Below, in pieces: positions 11,807 to 23,395 of a DNA stretch of 64,000 bases. Source of the DNA: Wallemia ichthyophaga EXF-994 (Eukaryota; Basidiomycota; Wallemiomycetes; Wallemiales; Wallemiaceae); contig NW_008806283.1 in the NCBI RefSeq assembly GCF_000400465.1, forward strand, positions 186,001 to 250,000, in the 5' to 3' direction. Under the pieces are notes generated by a model. That model did no database searches. It was given only the letters and a program-made list of their open reading frames with translations, and had not been told where the DNA came from. Made by a program: the position numbers and the translations under genes. Each line of letters starts with the position of its first letter. The stretch's first letter is position 1.

Positions 11807-13500
11807 ATGACAGACATTGATACAGACTTTAATAGTATTTCACTGCTATCCAATCATAACAAGGAAAATGCCATGACTTCAATTGCTATACCCAAATCAT
11901 CCACTTCTCTAAAAGATAACGATATCGATGATAGCAACCATAATGAGAGGAATGAGAGTTCGCCAAGAGGCAGGCATACAAAAATGCGTTCCTTGAGCAA
12001 TCCCGCATCTGATTTGGATACGGATACTGGCTTGTTGTTACGCAGAGTTGATGAGACTGCCTCTACATCAAGGAGGCATTCATTACATAAAGGGAAACAT
12101 AATATTATACACGCTATCGAAGAAAACGATAAGGGCTCTTCTGATATCGACTGGCAGTTCTGGGGCGAAGTGATGGCTAGTAAGTCTGAGACATTTCGGT
12201 GAGATATGCCTGACAGGTGTGCGTTATAGACTACGAGGACGTAGCTCATAACCAACCGCATGCGCTCTCCAAGGCTATTCAGAAGGGTATACCCAAGGAA
12301 TTACGCGGAATGTTGTGGCAGCTCATGTGAGTAACGTCATTGATGTGATTATCGTTGTTGACTATTATGCTCTAAAGGAGTAGCTCCAAGAACCCAGATC
12401 TAGAAGCATTATACCAAGAATACCTAAAGTTGTCATCAGTAAATGACAAAGCGATACATAAAGATCTTTCACGCACATTCCCGGCGTTGGAGTACTTCCA
12501 GGACCCAGATTCAGTAAATTGGCTTTTCAACGTGGCCAAAGCTTACTCACTTTATGATGTGGAGTGTGGATATACCCAGGGAATCCTATTCGTTATAGGT
12601 CCTCTTCTGTTAAATGCGCCAGATGAAGAGGCCTTTGGACTGCTAATCAGATTAATGCAATCTTATGATCTGCGTGGTCACTATCTACCTGAAATGCCTG
12701 GTTTACATTTGAGACTTTTCCAGTTTGATAGACTATTGGAAGAGTTTTTACCCATGGTGTACACGCACCTCACTAAACAAGGTGTCAAATCTTCGATGTA
12801 TGCTTCTCAATGGTTTATGACACTTTTTTCGTATCGCTTTCCACTCGACATTGTCTACAGGATATTCGACAACATATTCGCTGAAGGTATAGAGGCTATT
12901 TTTAGGTTTGGCATAGGATTGATGAAAAAGAATGAAGACAAATTACTGTCTCTGCAATTTGAAAATATAGTCGACTTTCTCAAAGAGGGAATGTTGGAAG
13001 CATACAGAATACCACGAGATACCACAACTAGGGCAGGATCAGTGTCACTGCAGGCACCTCTACTCAGAGGGACATCACACAGCTCACCACACTCGAGTAT
13101 AAGCGGAAGCGTCTCCCCCAGACTAGCTACTTCAGCGGATAGCGGTGAATGGGACTGTGATTCATTAGTCTCAGATGCTTATGATGTCAAGATAACACCA
13201 TTCCAACTAGATTCTTATGCTTCTGAATGGGCTGAGACTTGTTACAATGTCAACAAACACGCGCATGAAGTCGATGAATTGAGACTGGCAAATAGAGGTC
13301 TGTCTTCGCAGATAAAAAAACTGGAGGCTAGTCTTACGCAGATCAACGGAGAGCATTGCGAGCTGGTTAAAACTCTCGTCAATATAAGAATCGAGAAAGA
13401 TGAGATGGAGGAATCTCTAATCAACAAGCTAGTCAGGGCACAGATGGAGAAGGCAGCAGCAGAGGAGGAGCTTCAACGCATGAGAGAGCACATCAGGTGA
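11807..13500 (+). CDS. TBC-domain RabGAP (Gyp5/EVI5-like)
   Basis: GTPase-activating protein for a Rab GTPase in vesicle traffic. Exons 11807-12179, 12230-12326 and 12378-13500 (introns 50 and 51 nt) give 530 aa. A disordered Ser-rich N-terminus leads to the TBC domain at about residues 140-350: GIPKELRGMLWQL, the Arg finger in IHKDLSRTFP and the Gln finger in GYTQGI are both present, so it should be catalytically active. YASQWFMTLFSYRFP follows, and the last 80 residues form a coiled coil, as in Gyp5/EVI5 proteins. The exact Rab substrate cannot be told. Confidence 0.9.
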
Positions 13501-13761
13501 TAAACAAGAAAATCAAAATAGCAGTTTCTAATTTGTTTCAATTTCAAGGTCTCACTGATATGGTAAGTGGTAAAATGAAAATTTAAAAAATTGTATGAAA
13601 GTGGAAATGGAGAGAACGATTGTAATAACGCAGTTTAAATTAAAAGCCTTACGATTTTTGCTTAAATTAAAAATATAAAATCTCACGGCGTTCACTCGCT
13701 AAGACGAATCCATCGATCTTTCCTAAACTTAATTTATCGTTCAAAAAATAAGATTGTTTAG

Positions 13762-15203
13762 ATGACGGCAGCTGGCACATCTAGCGGCGAGACACCAGCC
13801 GCATTAGCTGAATTAGTAACTCAAGTGTCTCCAAATTCCCAACCGCAGAGGAATACGCGTCAACCTGTTCGCAAGACTAAGAAAAAGAAACAGCCTGCTC
13901 CCAGTGAAACTGAGAAGAACATCGGCAGTCACGAGAATACCAATAAACAGCCCCAACAATCGTTATCGACTTCAGAAAATGACGCTCAATCACCCCATAC
14001 TGAACAGCCTCCACAAAGACCCGAGCAGATTCCTACAACAGCGACAAACAATGGTTAGTGTTTATCTTACATAATTATAGACTCAAATTTACCAAATACT
14101 CACTAGTAAAAGAAGAAACTCAGCCAACGAAAGAACCTTCCAAACCAGTACCCAAACAGCGCAAAAAGAAGTCAAAATTATCTTCATTCTTCTCTTCCAT
14201 CGTTCCATGCGTTGGAGAATCATCAAGAAATCCAGCGCACGACATTTCATCGAGTGAGGCACCACACAAAACACAAAATCAACCGTCAGCATCAACATCA
14301 CGGCGGAAGTCTAATAATAACATAAATAACTCAAGTACAGTAGACCTTAGTCAGAATAATGAAGATGATATACCACCTGCTACGCCAGTCATACCTTCTC
14401 AAGGAGTTGATATGCCTCTATCAGATACAGCTGGATTGACCTCAGGAGCTGTTATGCCCCCCGGAAAAGAATTAAATCCACCAACACCATCTCGTCAACC
14501 ATCCACTCACCAACACCACGAAAGCGAATCTTCTGAGGAAGAGGAAGAAGAGGAAGTTGATGAATTTGAGAGTGAGCTGGCAGATGAGGAGCGCATAATC
14601 GCAAAAGGTGGAATGGGTATACCAGTTGGTGAGGATGGTCAACCTAACCCTCTTTTACCTCCTTTAATCACATCAGACAATGGCAAAAAGTGCTTAGTTT
14701 TGGATTTGGATGAGACTTTAGTGCACAGTTCATTTAAATTAATTCAGCATGCTGATTACGTGGTACCTGTTGAAATTGAGTCGCAAACTCACAACGTATA
14801 CGTGATAAAGCGCCCAGGAGTTGATGCTTTCCTTAAGAGAATGGGTGATTTGTTTGAAATTGTCGTATTCACAGCTTCACTATCTAAATACGCCGACCCA
14901 GTATTAGATATGTTGGATATCAACAGAGTAGTCAGGCACCGATTATTCAGAGAAAGTTGTTACAATCATAAAGGAAATTATGTCAAGGATCTCTCACAAT
15001 TAGGTAGACTGATCAACGATAGTATAATCATCGATAATAGCCCTGCATCTTACGTATTTCATCCAAACAATGCAGTACCAGTTTCAAGTTGGTTCAATGA
15101 TCCTCATGATACTGAATTGACCGATTTGTGTCCTTTCTTGACAGATTTGACAGCGGTTGATGATGTTAGAGGCATATTAAATGGTACTTTATTAGCTTCA
15201 TAG
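13762..15203 (+). CDS. PSR1: Psr1/SCP-type HAD phosphatase
   Basis: Ser/Thr phosphatase of the FCP/SCP (NLI-interacting factor) family; yeast Psr1/Psr2 act at the plasma membrane with Whi2 in stress responses. Exons 13762-14053 and 14107-15203 (53-nt intron) give 462 aa. The first 280 residues are disordered with basic KKKKQ and acidic EEEEEEE runs. The catalytic domain starts with [15 protein letters not shown], carrying the DxDxT nucleophile, and continues with [27 protein letters not shown] and [11 protein letters not shown]. An earlier acceptor (TATAG at 14080) would give a 27-nt intron and was rejected. Confidence 0.92.
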
Positions 15204-15548
15204 TCTTTCAGTTCCCTACCTTGACACAGTTCATATTCAATATTTTTCAATTTACATTCAATTAGATTTGCATTCATAATACTTGGTCAATCAACACATT
15301 CCACAGCTCTCAAAATGTTATAACTTTAGTTAAACACAATCGAATCATTTGAAACACCGAAACCAGTCATTGCTACTCCTTTCACTTCTACAATTTGTAA
15401 TTCTTTAATTCCAATTACATTAAAACTTCATCCAAATTCTAAAGCGATTTCAAATGCGTAATCATTCATGAAAGTACAAGCATAGTCATTGCTCCCCAAA
15501 GACGTGTCATTTTCATTCAAGTTTTCTAGCAGCAATTGCTTAAATCGC
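15204..15548. other. Intergenic region, Psr / Rds1 copy B (3' to 3')
   Basis: Convergent AT-rich gap of about 345 bp. It includes the 3' end of the inverted repeat arm (15523-15548). Nothing else recognised. Confidence 0.5.
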
Positions 15549-16739
15549 TCAGATACCTGCAAAGTATGGTCCAAATGCATGGACGTGATCGTTGAGTAAG
15601 CTAAAGTTGTATGGTGTGACTGGAACTTCTTCGTCGGTGATTGCGATGAAGACGGTTCCATTAACGCCCATACCCTTGCCGTACATCATAAAGTCTGGGT
15701 GGATAGTGGTAGCTGTCATGGCCTCAGTGTCGATGTTTTCGAGTGGAGCATATGTGACATTAAGTTGGTGAATGAAGGCGACGTGCGATGGGTCACCAAG
15801 ATCTGGGTTCTTATCGGTGGTGTAGTTTTGCTCTGATGGTCCAACAGCCATACCTGGTGCCTCCCATTGCAGCTCGAGCTGTCTGCCAGGTTGAGCTACG
15901 TGTGTGTAGTTATTACTGACAGCGGATTCGATAGATGTGTCGAGCGTCGCGTTGGCGTTGGTGACATTCAAAGCTGGGAAGACTGGGAACTCGACTCTTG
16001 GGTTGCTTTCTGGGCAGCTGTCGAGGTAAGGAACCAACAAGCTCCAAGCCATAGCTTGAGTGAGACCTGTATTGAATTAATCAGCTTAAAAATCCTTGGA
16101 TGAGAATTTTCCTACCCATGTTAAACCAGTATGGTTGTGGGAATTCACCCGCCATCATTGCCATAGAGACTTCTTGCTTGGCCTCAGTGGTGATACTTTG
16201 AAGAAGCTATGTTTCATCAGAAAAATCATTAGCAAGACAATGTCTACTCACAAGTTGAGCGATTGGGCGAGAGTCCAAATGAGGAAGGAAACCATAGACA
16301 CCTGCTTCACCGAATCTAGTGATGTATTCTGCGAACGCAAGTGCCTCTCTCACAGTAGTGTAAGGGTACTTGTATGAGCACTGTTGGGAGGTCTGTCCAA
16401 CCGACGCAAGAATGTTGTTGATCATCTCTGCATGACCAACCTCTTGCTCAGCCATTTCTTGGATGTAATATCTTTGTGATGCGTCAATGCCAACAGCTTC
16501 GAAATCCTCGTCTGGAAATGATGCGAGGATGTTGTGAAAGAGGTCTAACTCCAGGAACTCCTGGTTAACACCAACGACAAAGCTGGCGGTGTCAAAGTCG
16601 GACATTGGGGTGTACTCAGGGAGTTCGTCACCTGAAACGCCCACGCCACCGTCTGGGGGCGCTGGGTATGCAAGTGCAGAAGAGGCTATGATTGCTGAGC
16701 TGAGAAGTTTGGAGATCATTGTGGTAGTAGTAAAAGAAA
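15523..16739. repeat. Inverted repeat arm B (Rds1 gene)
   Basis: Reverse-complement partner of 5347-6563, with at least four substitutions in about 1.2 kb and no indels. The arms flank five unrelated genes (PSP1, DIP2, PET100, TBC, PSR1). Confidence 0.9.
15549..16719 (-). CDS. Rds1-type ferritin-like secreted protein, copy B
   Basis: Second copy of the gene at 5367-6537, in opposite orientation, about 9 kb away. Exon lengths, both introns and the 358-residue protein are the same. I found four base differences, all silent third-position changes (in the Ser, Leu and Gln codons), and none in the introns. ATG 16719-16717 was chosen to match copy A; an in-frame ATG 27 nt upstream (16746) would add MHFSFTTTT before the signal peptide and is less likely. 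The promoter is unrelated to that of copy A, so the two copies may respond to different signals. Confidence 0.85.
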
Positions 16740-17325
16740 AATGCATTACTTCTTAAAGGGGTCTCGGCAAAACATGCAATAAGTTCACCCACTCAGACAT
16801 CAGTCCGGGTAAAAGTTGGTAAAAGCTTTCCGGATGAAAGGATGTCTGTGATTGCTGTATCGAGTAGCGACGTTATTTAATAATGATCCCCTGATCAGTT
16901 ACGTCACATATATCACGTTTCGAATTCAATTGTTAATGTCACCCTTCGAATTCGATTGTGATAGCCAAGAAATCCTGTTCTATTCCGAGACACATCTCTG
17001 TCACAGTCGGATGTGTATCGTATATTAGCACGAGTAGCAATCGAGTAAAAGTAGCTTTTAGCTCTTCAGAAGGCCGTAGAAGGGCAGTAGCCTAGACTCT
17101 GTTGCCATCCAATCCTTTCCAAGATTATTCATCAGCCACGCTCAATCATTAACGAATAGGAAGACAATTAATTAAAAAAAATCTTACTATTCGTGGATCT
17201 AGTTAGTGTCTAGTTTTATTCTGATTATCTAGATGTAAGCTGTTGTTCTGTTCAACGTAGTAAGCTTGTTTTTGTTATAAATCAAAACATTCCAATGTAA
17301 ATTTCAATCAATTATTAAACCAAGC
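16720..17325. other. Promoter region of Rds1 copy B and 3' flank of GET3
   Basis: About 600 bp without a gene. It holds a tandem pair of near-identical 15-mers (listed separately) and a TACGTCAC sequence near 16900, possibly a CRE/ATF-like site. Confidence 0.45.
16919..16959. promoter_or_regulatory. Tandem TTCGAATTC-RATTGT elements upstream of Rds1 copy B
   Basis: TTCGAATTCAATTGT at 16919-16933 is repeated as TTCGAATTCGATTGT at 16945-16959, with a 26-bp period and the palindromic core TTCGAA. They lie about 200 bp upstream of the copy B ATG. A regulatory role is inferred from position and repetition only. Confidence 0.35.
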
Positions 17326-18707
17326 TCATTGTTCACGCGCTAATGGATTTACAAGCATTTCACCGAATTTTATTAAACTGGATGTACCACGTGGTTCGTT
17401 CAGAAGGAGTGGAATCTTTGGAAAGTCAATTAGTGCTGATTGCGTAAAAATACGCTTACTTTAACAATGTGGAAGTCTTCTCCATATCTAATACACTCAT
17501 CAGCATTTGACGTTACACTCATCAAACACTCACAAGTCATCAGCTTCTGCAAGATATTTCTTTTGGGTGCCATCTCTTGCTAGACATCTATCGCAATTTG
17601 ATCGAGAGTTACCTTGATCGTCTTGTGGTAGCAAGAGGAGGTTGTTTATAACTATGTTGCTGGTATCTATGCCACTGATTGAGTGTTAGTAGCTTCAAGC
17701 ATAGTTGAAAGCACTCACTAAGTCGAAAGTTCTTGTATCAGACGCTCAGTTTCGTATATAGACAAGAACTCAGCAATACAGACACAAACAACTGGAGATG
17801 GTGCGATTAGAGTTAGTGAGGCATTAATTACCAATACTACTCACAAGTTGTCAAGTCAGCGTTCTCAGAAATAATCAGCTGTGAACGCGATCATAGCTCA
17901 ACTGACTCACCTTGAATTGGGTGTTGACTTCATCGATGGTAGTGCGCATACTCTCTAATTTAGCAAAAATATCCTCTTGGGCATTAGCTCCCCCTCCCAT
18001 CATACCGGTGAAGTTGTTGATCAGACCACCAAATCGACCAGACAAAGAGCTAATTTTCTCCAAAGCCTTGGACAGAACGGTTGGGAAAGATAAGAAACGT
18101 AAAGTGTGACCAGTAGGAGCAGTATCAAAAACGATACAGCTATATTGTTGAGAATTGACGTATTTCATAATCTCAGCGAATCCCATAGCCTCATCAACAC
18201 CTGGGATAGCGAATGCCAAATCTTGGACAAAGCTGTTCAAGCCATTTGAATCACTGTCTTCATTGCTCTGGACCATTTCAGTTAAGGCTGCAGAAGGATC
18301 GATTTCCATTGCGGATAAGTTGTCGAAACCGTTGACATTAGTTGCCTCTTTTGAGAATTTCTGATTAAAAGCATCTGAAAGGTTGTGTGCGGGGTCTGTT
18401 GACTGTAAATGCGTAAAGGTGCTTAGAAACTTGTTACGTTTGAGTGAAATATATAACTCACTATCAGCAAAACGCTTTCACGGGACTTTGCGAGCTGAAT
18501 AGCTAAAGAGCAAGACGTTGTAGTCTTACCGACACCACCTTTACCACCTAATTCAAAGATATAGACATTCACCGTCCTGATGCAAGTACTAACCACAGAA
18601 GATCCATTTGAGCGTCTAAGCTTGTTTAGTAAAGCGTCTTTAGAAAACTCAAATCTCACTTTGTTATTGACTACATTCTCAAGCGTTGGTGCAAACTCGT
18701 CTGCCAT
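17326..18707 (-). CDS. GET3: GET3 ATPase for tail-anchored protein insertion
   Basis: Cytosolic ATPase that carries tail-anchored membrane proteins to the ER receptor Get1/Get2. Nine exons (18660-18707, 18594-18615, 18462-18547, 17911-18402, 17845-17863, 17719-17791, 17534-17674, 17460-17487, 17326-17415) give 332 aa, the family length. P-loop [12 protein letters not shown] lies at residues 24-35, then [37 protein letters not shown], and a zinc-binding CxxC in NCDRCLARD, which bridges the dimer. Intron 4 must end at the unusual acceptor CTGAG (17864) to restore FKNADLTTF; the CACAG at 17879 would leave a 32-nt intron and extra residues. It is the most intron-rich gene here. Confidence 0.95.
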
Positions 18708-18737
18708 TTTGATATTGCTGGTCAAGAATCAACTTCC
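18708..18737. promoter_or_regulatory. 30-bp head-to-head spacer GET3 / SRP68
   Basis: Entire interval between the two start codons. It contains ATTGCTGGTCA, similar to TGGT-containing motifs in three other short spacers. Both genes serve ER targeting, so shared control would make sense; this is inference. Confidence 0.5.
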
Positions 18738-20335
18738 ATGTCGCTTGTATTTCAGACTTTGAATTTATTGAGTGTGGAGAGGAACAGTTACGGCGTTAGA
18801 ACGGGCGATTACTTGAGATACAGGTGGGTATGTTTATATGCATGAAATGCCTTGTAACAGCGCATAGGAAACACTGTACTAGAAAGATCAATAAGCTGCG
18901 TAGAAATCTCAAGCTGACGAATGGAAAAGGCAAGAGATTCAATAAATGTACAGCAGAATCCATTCTCAGACAATCTGATATCAGAGTATTGGAATTGCTG
19001 CTCCTCTCTGCCGATAAATATTGGGCTGAGTCTCAAGAGAATAAAGACGCAACGAGCAAATTGAGAAGATCAGATCAATTTGCAAATGTCTTAATTGAGG
19101 CTTCTTCCAAGTTCGGTCTTCACTCCAGTGACACTGTTCAGTTGGAAATATATCACAAATTCATCCAAGGAAGCTACAATTTGAGTAAAAATAAGTTCCA
19201 CGACGCACTCAACTTATTGTCAATCTCTTACGTTTACCTCAAAAACCTTATTAACGCTGCACCTAATGATAAGATTAGGGCTTTGGGTGAAGGGTGGTTA
19301 GATGAGTTATCACCCAAAATTCGTTACTGCTCTTATCAAAGCGGGAACAAATCTACATCACATGAGATTGATAGAATAGCAAACGAGCATTCATCTTCTC
19401 ACTCGTTTGTTCAACTCGAGTACAGCCAAGAAGATAAGCCAACTAAAGTAAAGAACTTGACATGGCGTGGCAAGGAATTACGACTCACATCTGTTGACGT
19501 CGTTGAAGCCATACACAAGTTACAGTCTGTCATTGACAAGAAGTCTGGTAAATCAACCCAATCACTATCAAACTATGACGAAATTCTCAACACTTACACC
19601 AACGCGATAGAGATATCGCCTCAAGGTCTATTGAAGCAGGTCCTCACGTACAAAATGCTCGCTTTGAGATTAGAAAGAGATCTCAAAATCAACAACCAAC
19701 TCGAGTCAAACGAACCTGCAAAAAATAGATCAAAAGTTAAAGTTATCGATGGAATTATCTTCACATTAGAGCAATTACGTAATTTGCACATTGTTGAATC
19801 TGACGACTCGGATTTGAGTGGTTATGTTGAGACTAAAATCAGCTACCATCAAGCACTTAAGAATTACACCCTCGGTTTATCGCACTTGATGGCTCACAGC
19901 TATGGACCTTCTATCAGATTACTGGAGTCTTGCAAGTTCTACAACAGATCAGGATTAGAATTGTTGATGAGCCTTGATGAAAGCACCTTAAACCATTCTG
20001 AAGCATTCGAGCCAGTCGTTGACATCGCTCTAATTGAAGACTTGAATAAGATGGTAGACACAGCTCTGGTTAACTCCAAGAAGGCTTGGTTCGCTCAGCA
20101 GTTCAAGCGTCCACTCTTCTTCGATATTGCCAACACCTACGTTGAACCACCACTTGACTACATACTTGACAAATCTCAATCCAAAGATACAAAACCTTCT
20201 AAAAAGGAAGCTCAGAAACCGCCCACTGGCCACGTCATCTCTAGTGAAGATTCTAAACAAACTCAAGACTCTGCTGAGAAGAATGCCAACAAGACTGCCT
20301 CTTCAGGGTGGTTTGGTAGTTTATGGAAGCGTTGA
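18738..20335 (+). CDS. SRP68: SRP68 subunit of the signal recognition particle
   Basis: RNA-binding SRP subunit that acts with SRP72 in co-translational targeting to the ER. Exons 18738-18823 and 18868-20335 (44-nt intron) give 517 aa, somewhat shorter than the usual 550-620. Splicing restores the diagnostic N-terminal block: NSYGVRTGDYLRYR joined to KHCTRKINKLRR. The rest is helical, with TPR-like pieces and a Lys/Ser-rich tail ending in GWFGSLWKR. The start was chosen because it is the only in-frame ATG ahead of that block. Confidence 0.93.
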
Positions 20336-22186
20336 TTGTGTTCAAAGTATAAAACATATCTTGAAATTATAGATAGAAATGAATCAAAGGATCTTTGAGT
20401 ACCTGTGTTTTGATTACTGTAGATGCTTTCACCCATGTAGAAGACCTTGTAAGTATCAATAAAGCCAGAAGCCAAAGCACATTTTTGTGTCAGCCGCCCA
20501 AATCGACGTATCTAAGTACGCGATGAACCAAACAACTATATCATTAAGCAACAAGATTTTGTCTCAATGGATCAAGACCAAATGTAGAAATATATGATAA
20601 GTGATGTGCTAACACTTATAATATCTGACAAAATACTTGACAACCTACGAAGCATCCAACTGACAAAATACTAAGACTTGCTTGAGTCATCTCTCACTTA
20701 TTCAATTGAAGTCCAACTAATCATTAATCTGGTTTCCCTCAAGGCGTTTATCAATGATGTCAACAGAGTCGTGTTATCAGAGTGAAAGTGTGATGAATTG
20801 TGTTATACGAGAGTTAAATAATAATAACAATTTAAGTGACAACACCTAAATACATTCAACGTCATCATGTTTCATGACTCCTAATTTTTCTCATTTTACA
20901 GCATTATAGTTGATCCTCGCAGAGCAGCAACAGCTCGAAAACAGTCAAACACTAGCAAACTTCAACAGCCAGTACTATTATAAAGCTAAATAGATCAATG
21001 AAATTACTCTTTTATATCTGATTATACCCTGATTCTTACCACATCACCAAAATAAAGCTCGTCATCTCCAAATCAAGAACGACACGCTCAGTAACGTCTT
21101 CTTCATATTGCTGTAATTACTACAAATATTAATATCATTCTATAGCTGTTGATTTGGCGACTAATTCAAAAGCATCTTTATCGGTATTAGCGCCGTGCAA
21201 TGCTCTGCTCGTCCAGTTATGTGGTATGTCGCAAGGAGAGTTTTGATATTTCGAAATGCAACTTCATACTATCCTGCCTTCTGTGATTTCAACGCAGACT
21301 TGATTGCCTTTTACAAGTCTATTATTCGAAATATCAAAATGCACTTGGTCTATCCAAAACCCCCCGATTCAAAGTTGGATTGAACTCCACTTGTCTTTGC
21401 ATGAATCGATTGTTCAAAGTCGAAGATGATCCAGAATGGTAAAACATTTCCCCTGTAGACACTGTTTGTCGGAAAACGTTAATCGCGTCTAGAAGTGTGA
21501 GCATTTGTAATTTTGGGTTCTTGCGCTCTTCATCAGCAAAAATTGATTGTATCGATCACTTAATCGCGTCAAATCCTCCACTTTTATCCCATAGCGCGCT
21601 AAAGAGTGTTGTCGGATTGTAATTTCCGAGCATCTTATAGGACGCAATTGGAGGCTCAGGGACATAATTGTGGTAAAAAATTTTAGAGCTTATTCAGGGC
21701 TACCTATGAAATTCTTTTATTTGAGATCATTCAAACTCGTAAAATGAGATGGGTGGTGGTAGTCGAGAATCCAACTCAGTGGATATCGAGAGGAGAGTTA
21801 ATCTGGAAACATATTTAGATTGCTGGAGATGCCATGAGATCTATTGTCCTGCTAAACTGTTCAAATTGTTAGTATTATCTCAGCATTCGTCTTCTGACAT
21901 ACTTGGTCAATTGCGGGGTGAACTAAGTTTGTTTCGTTCATTGGAGTGAGGGGCTATTCAATCCTATTAAACATGTTATCATACTCAGTCTAGCCCTTAA
22001 AAACATGCAGACAACAAAGGTAAAATAATTGTGCAAAGTGTTTGAAATGTTAATATAAGATTTTGAATACATTGGAGAAGTTGATACAGAAAGAACATAA
22101 GCGTGAAACGGAAAGCAAGAGTTAAGAATACAAGGGAGCGTATAAACCGAAATGAGATAAGCTCCAAATAAATACCTTTAGTCAGC
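20336..22186. other. Gene-poor segment of 1.85 kb
   Basis: Longest gap between genes in the window. 20336-21180 shows nothing recognisable beyond AT-rich sequence and a twice-occurring TGACAAAATACT (near 20630 and 20670). The remainder holds a decayed gene (see 21200-21960). Confidence 0.6.
21200..21960 (-). pseudogene. Decayed gene of unknown family, copy 1
   Basis: Homologous over about 700 bp to 40190-40915 in the same orientation. The coding strand is minus: pieces such as EDLTRLSDRYNQFLLMKSA and LTLLDAINVFRQTVSTG here match GDFRNFIDRNKQFKLMKTA and LALLDVIYILRQIASTG in copy 2. Here these pieces are split by a frameshift. Near 21900 an intron-like GTATGT...TACTAAC...CAG sequence is kept. 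The longest open piece runs about 55 codons from ATG 21665. The protein family is not recognised; it could be an old host gene family or a mobile-element gene. Confidence 0.55.
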
Positions 22187-23395
22187 TCATTTTGCTGACT
22201 TGTTTTGCTGTTGAGCTAACACACTCAAGAATTTGGCTTGACATTCCGTACTGCTAACGCCACAGGTAGCTTTAGCGGTGAGCTGAGAACACAAGTCGTC
22301 GAGATCGAAAGTCTGCTCGGGGATGTCCTTTCCAAGATCCTTCCACGTCCTTCTCACAACGGCATCGACGGGTTCATTGTTTTCGTTGGCAATCATCTCT
22401 ACCATCCTCTTAATCTCTTGGATAAGGTATGGGCTTATCTTGGACACATCCTCGTGGTGGGATTGAACGATACCCATTTGCTCCATCTTGGACTTGACCT
22501 GTGGACATTTGAGTCTCTCCTCTGGATCAGAAAGAGCTTGAGCAAGTTCAAGGATGGTAGGTGGAGGGCCGATAATGGATTCAGATGGGGGCTTTTTGTT
22601 AGCAGACAAAGATGCGGAGGCGGAGGGAGACGGTATAGAAGGGTTCGATTGGTTTTGGTCGAACATGAAGTCATTCTGGAGACCGAAGTCGTTGAGGAAG
22701 TCATCAAGTACGCCTGCGCCAGTGTTATTAAGATTAGAAGAATTATCCCTGTATTCAGCAGCGCTATTCAGGTTTGGAAGAGGGGAAGGAGATTTGTGGA
22801 AAGACCTAGAGTTTGAGTTGGATTGAGGTGGAGGGAATTGGAAAGTGAATGCCGAGTGTTTAAGAGTCATGTTCTCCTGTTGAAGTCTACTGAGGAGGTC
22901 TTTGAGGTTGGTGTTCTCTTCAGCCTGTGCAGCGACCTTGTCCTCAAGGACCTTAACGTGCTTCTCTTTTCTCTCTCTAAAAGCACGCTGAGCAGCTCTA
23001 TTCTGTTCCTTACGCTTACTGGTGCTGTTAGGTTTTGAATTGCGAGTAAGTTCACTGGAAGAGTCAGAAGAGCGTCTGTTGTTTGTGCTCTTGGAGGTGT
23101 GCTGTTCATTATCAAGTAGCTCATCACTCGCCTTACGCTTATCGCTGTCTTTATCTTTATCCTGAGTTTGGCTGTGTGAAGATTCAGGACTAGAAGTGTC
23201 GTTGTTTGTTAAGGGAGGAGTTGGATTCTCGTTGTATTCGGATTTAAAGTCAGGGAATTGGCTTGTGGCTACCAAATTGGGTAAGTCTGTCAAATGATTT
23301 GGATTAATTCCAGAATCAAATAATTTGTTGTGGCCATTGTTATTCCCATAATTCCCAACTTGCTGCTTAAGCATTTCTAAGAAATCTAAATCCAT
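22187..23395 (-). CDS. Pap1/Yap1-like bZIP transcription factor
   Basis: AP-1-type regulator of oxidative-stress and drug-resistance genes. Single exon, 402 aa. Basic region at residues 127-143 (KRKEQNRAAQRAFRERK), leucine zipper at 146-180, then a Pap1-type middle region. The C-terminal Cys-rich domain has C369, C378 and C385 in LDDLCSQLTAKATC...TEC. In Yap1/Pap1 such cysteines form disulfides on oxidation and mask the export signal, causing nuclear retention. A clear n-terminal CRD is not seen. A 192-codon antisense frame opposite it is a shadow. Confidence 0.9.
   Translation of the reverse strand: MDLDFLEMLKQQVGNYGNNNGHNKLFDSGINPNHLTDLPNLVATSQFPDFKSEYNENPTPPLTNNDTSSPESSHSQTQDKDKDSDKRKASDELLDNEQHTSKSTNNRRSSDSSSELTRNSKPNSTSKRKEQNRAAQRAFRERKEKHVKVLEDKVAAQAEENTNLKDLLSRLQQENMTLKHSAFTFQFPPPQSNSNSRSFHKSPSPLPNLNSAAEYRDNSSNLNNTGAGVLDDFLNDFGLQNDFMFDQNQSNPSIPSPSASASLSANKKPPSESIIGPPPTILELAQALSDPEERLKCPQVKSKMEQMGIVQSHHEDVSKISPYLIQEIKRMVEMIANENNEPVDAVVRRTWKDLGKDIPEQTFDLDDLCSQLTAKATCGVSSTECQAKFLSVLAQQQNKSAK

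Noticed and set aside
16720-16746. Upstream in-frame start of Rds1 copy B (MHFSFTTTT)
   Set aside because: Lies at and beyond the edge of the duplicated unit and would put residues before a good signal peptide; copy A lacks it.
21341-21960. Plus-strand reading of the relic (NSVDIERR, C-terminal SLE)
   Set aside because: Some plus-strand frames also align between the copies, but the minus strand shows longer conserved coding blocks and intron signals; plus similarity follows from DNA homology.
22238-22816. 192-codon antisense frame opposite the bZIP gene
   Set aside because: Lies fully within a well-supported single-exon bZIP gene and shows no domain; typical shadow frame.
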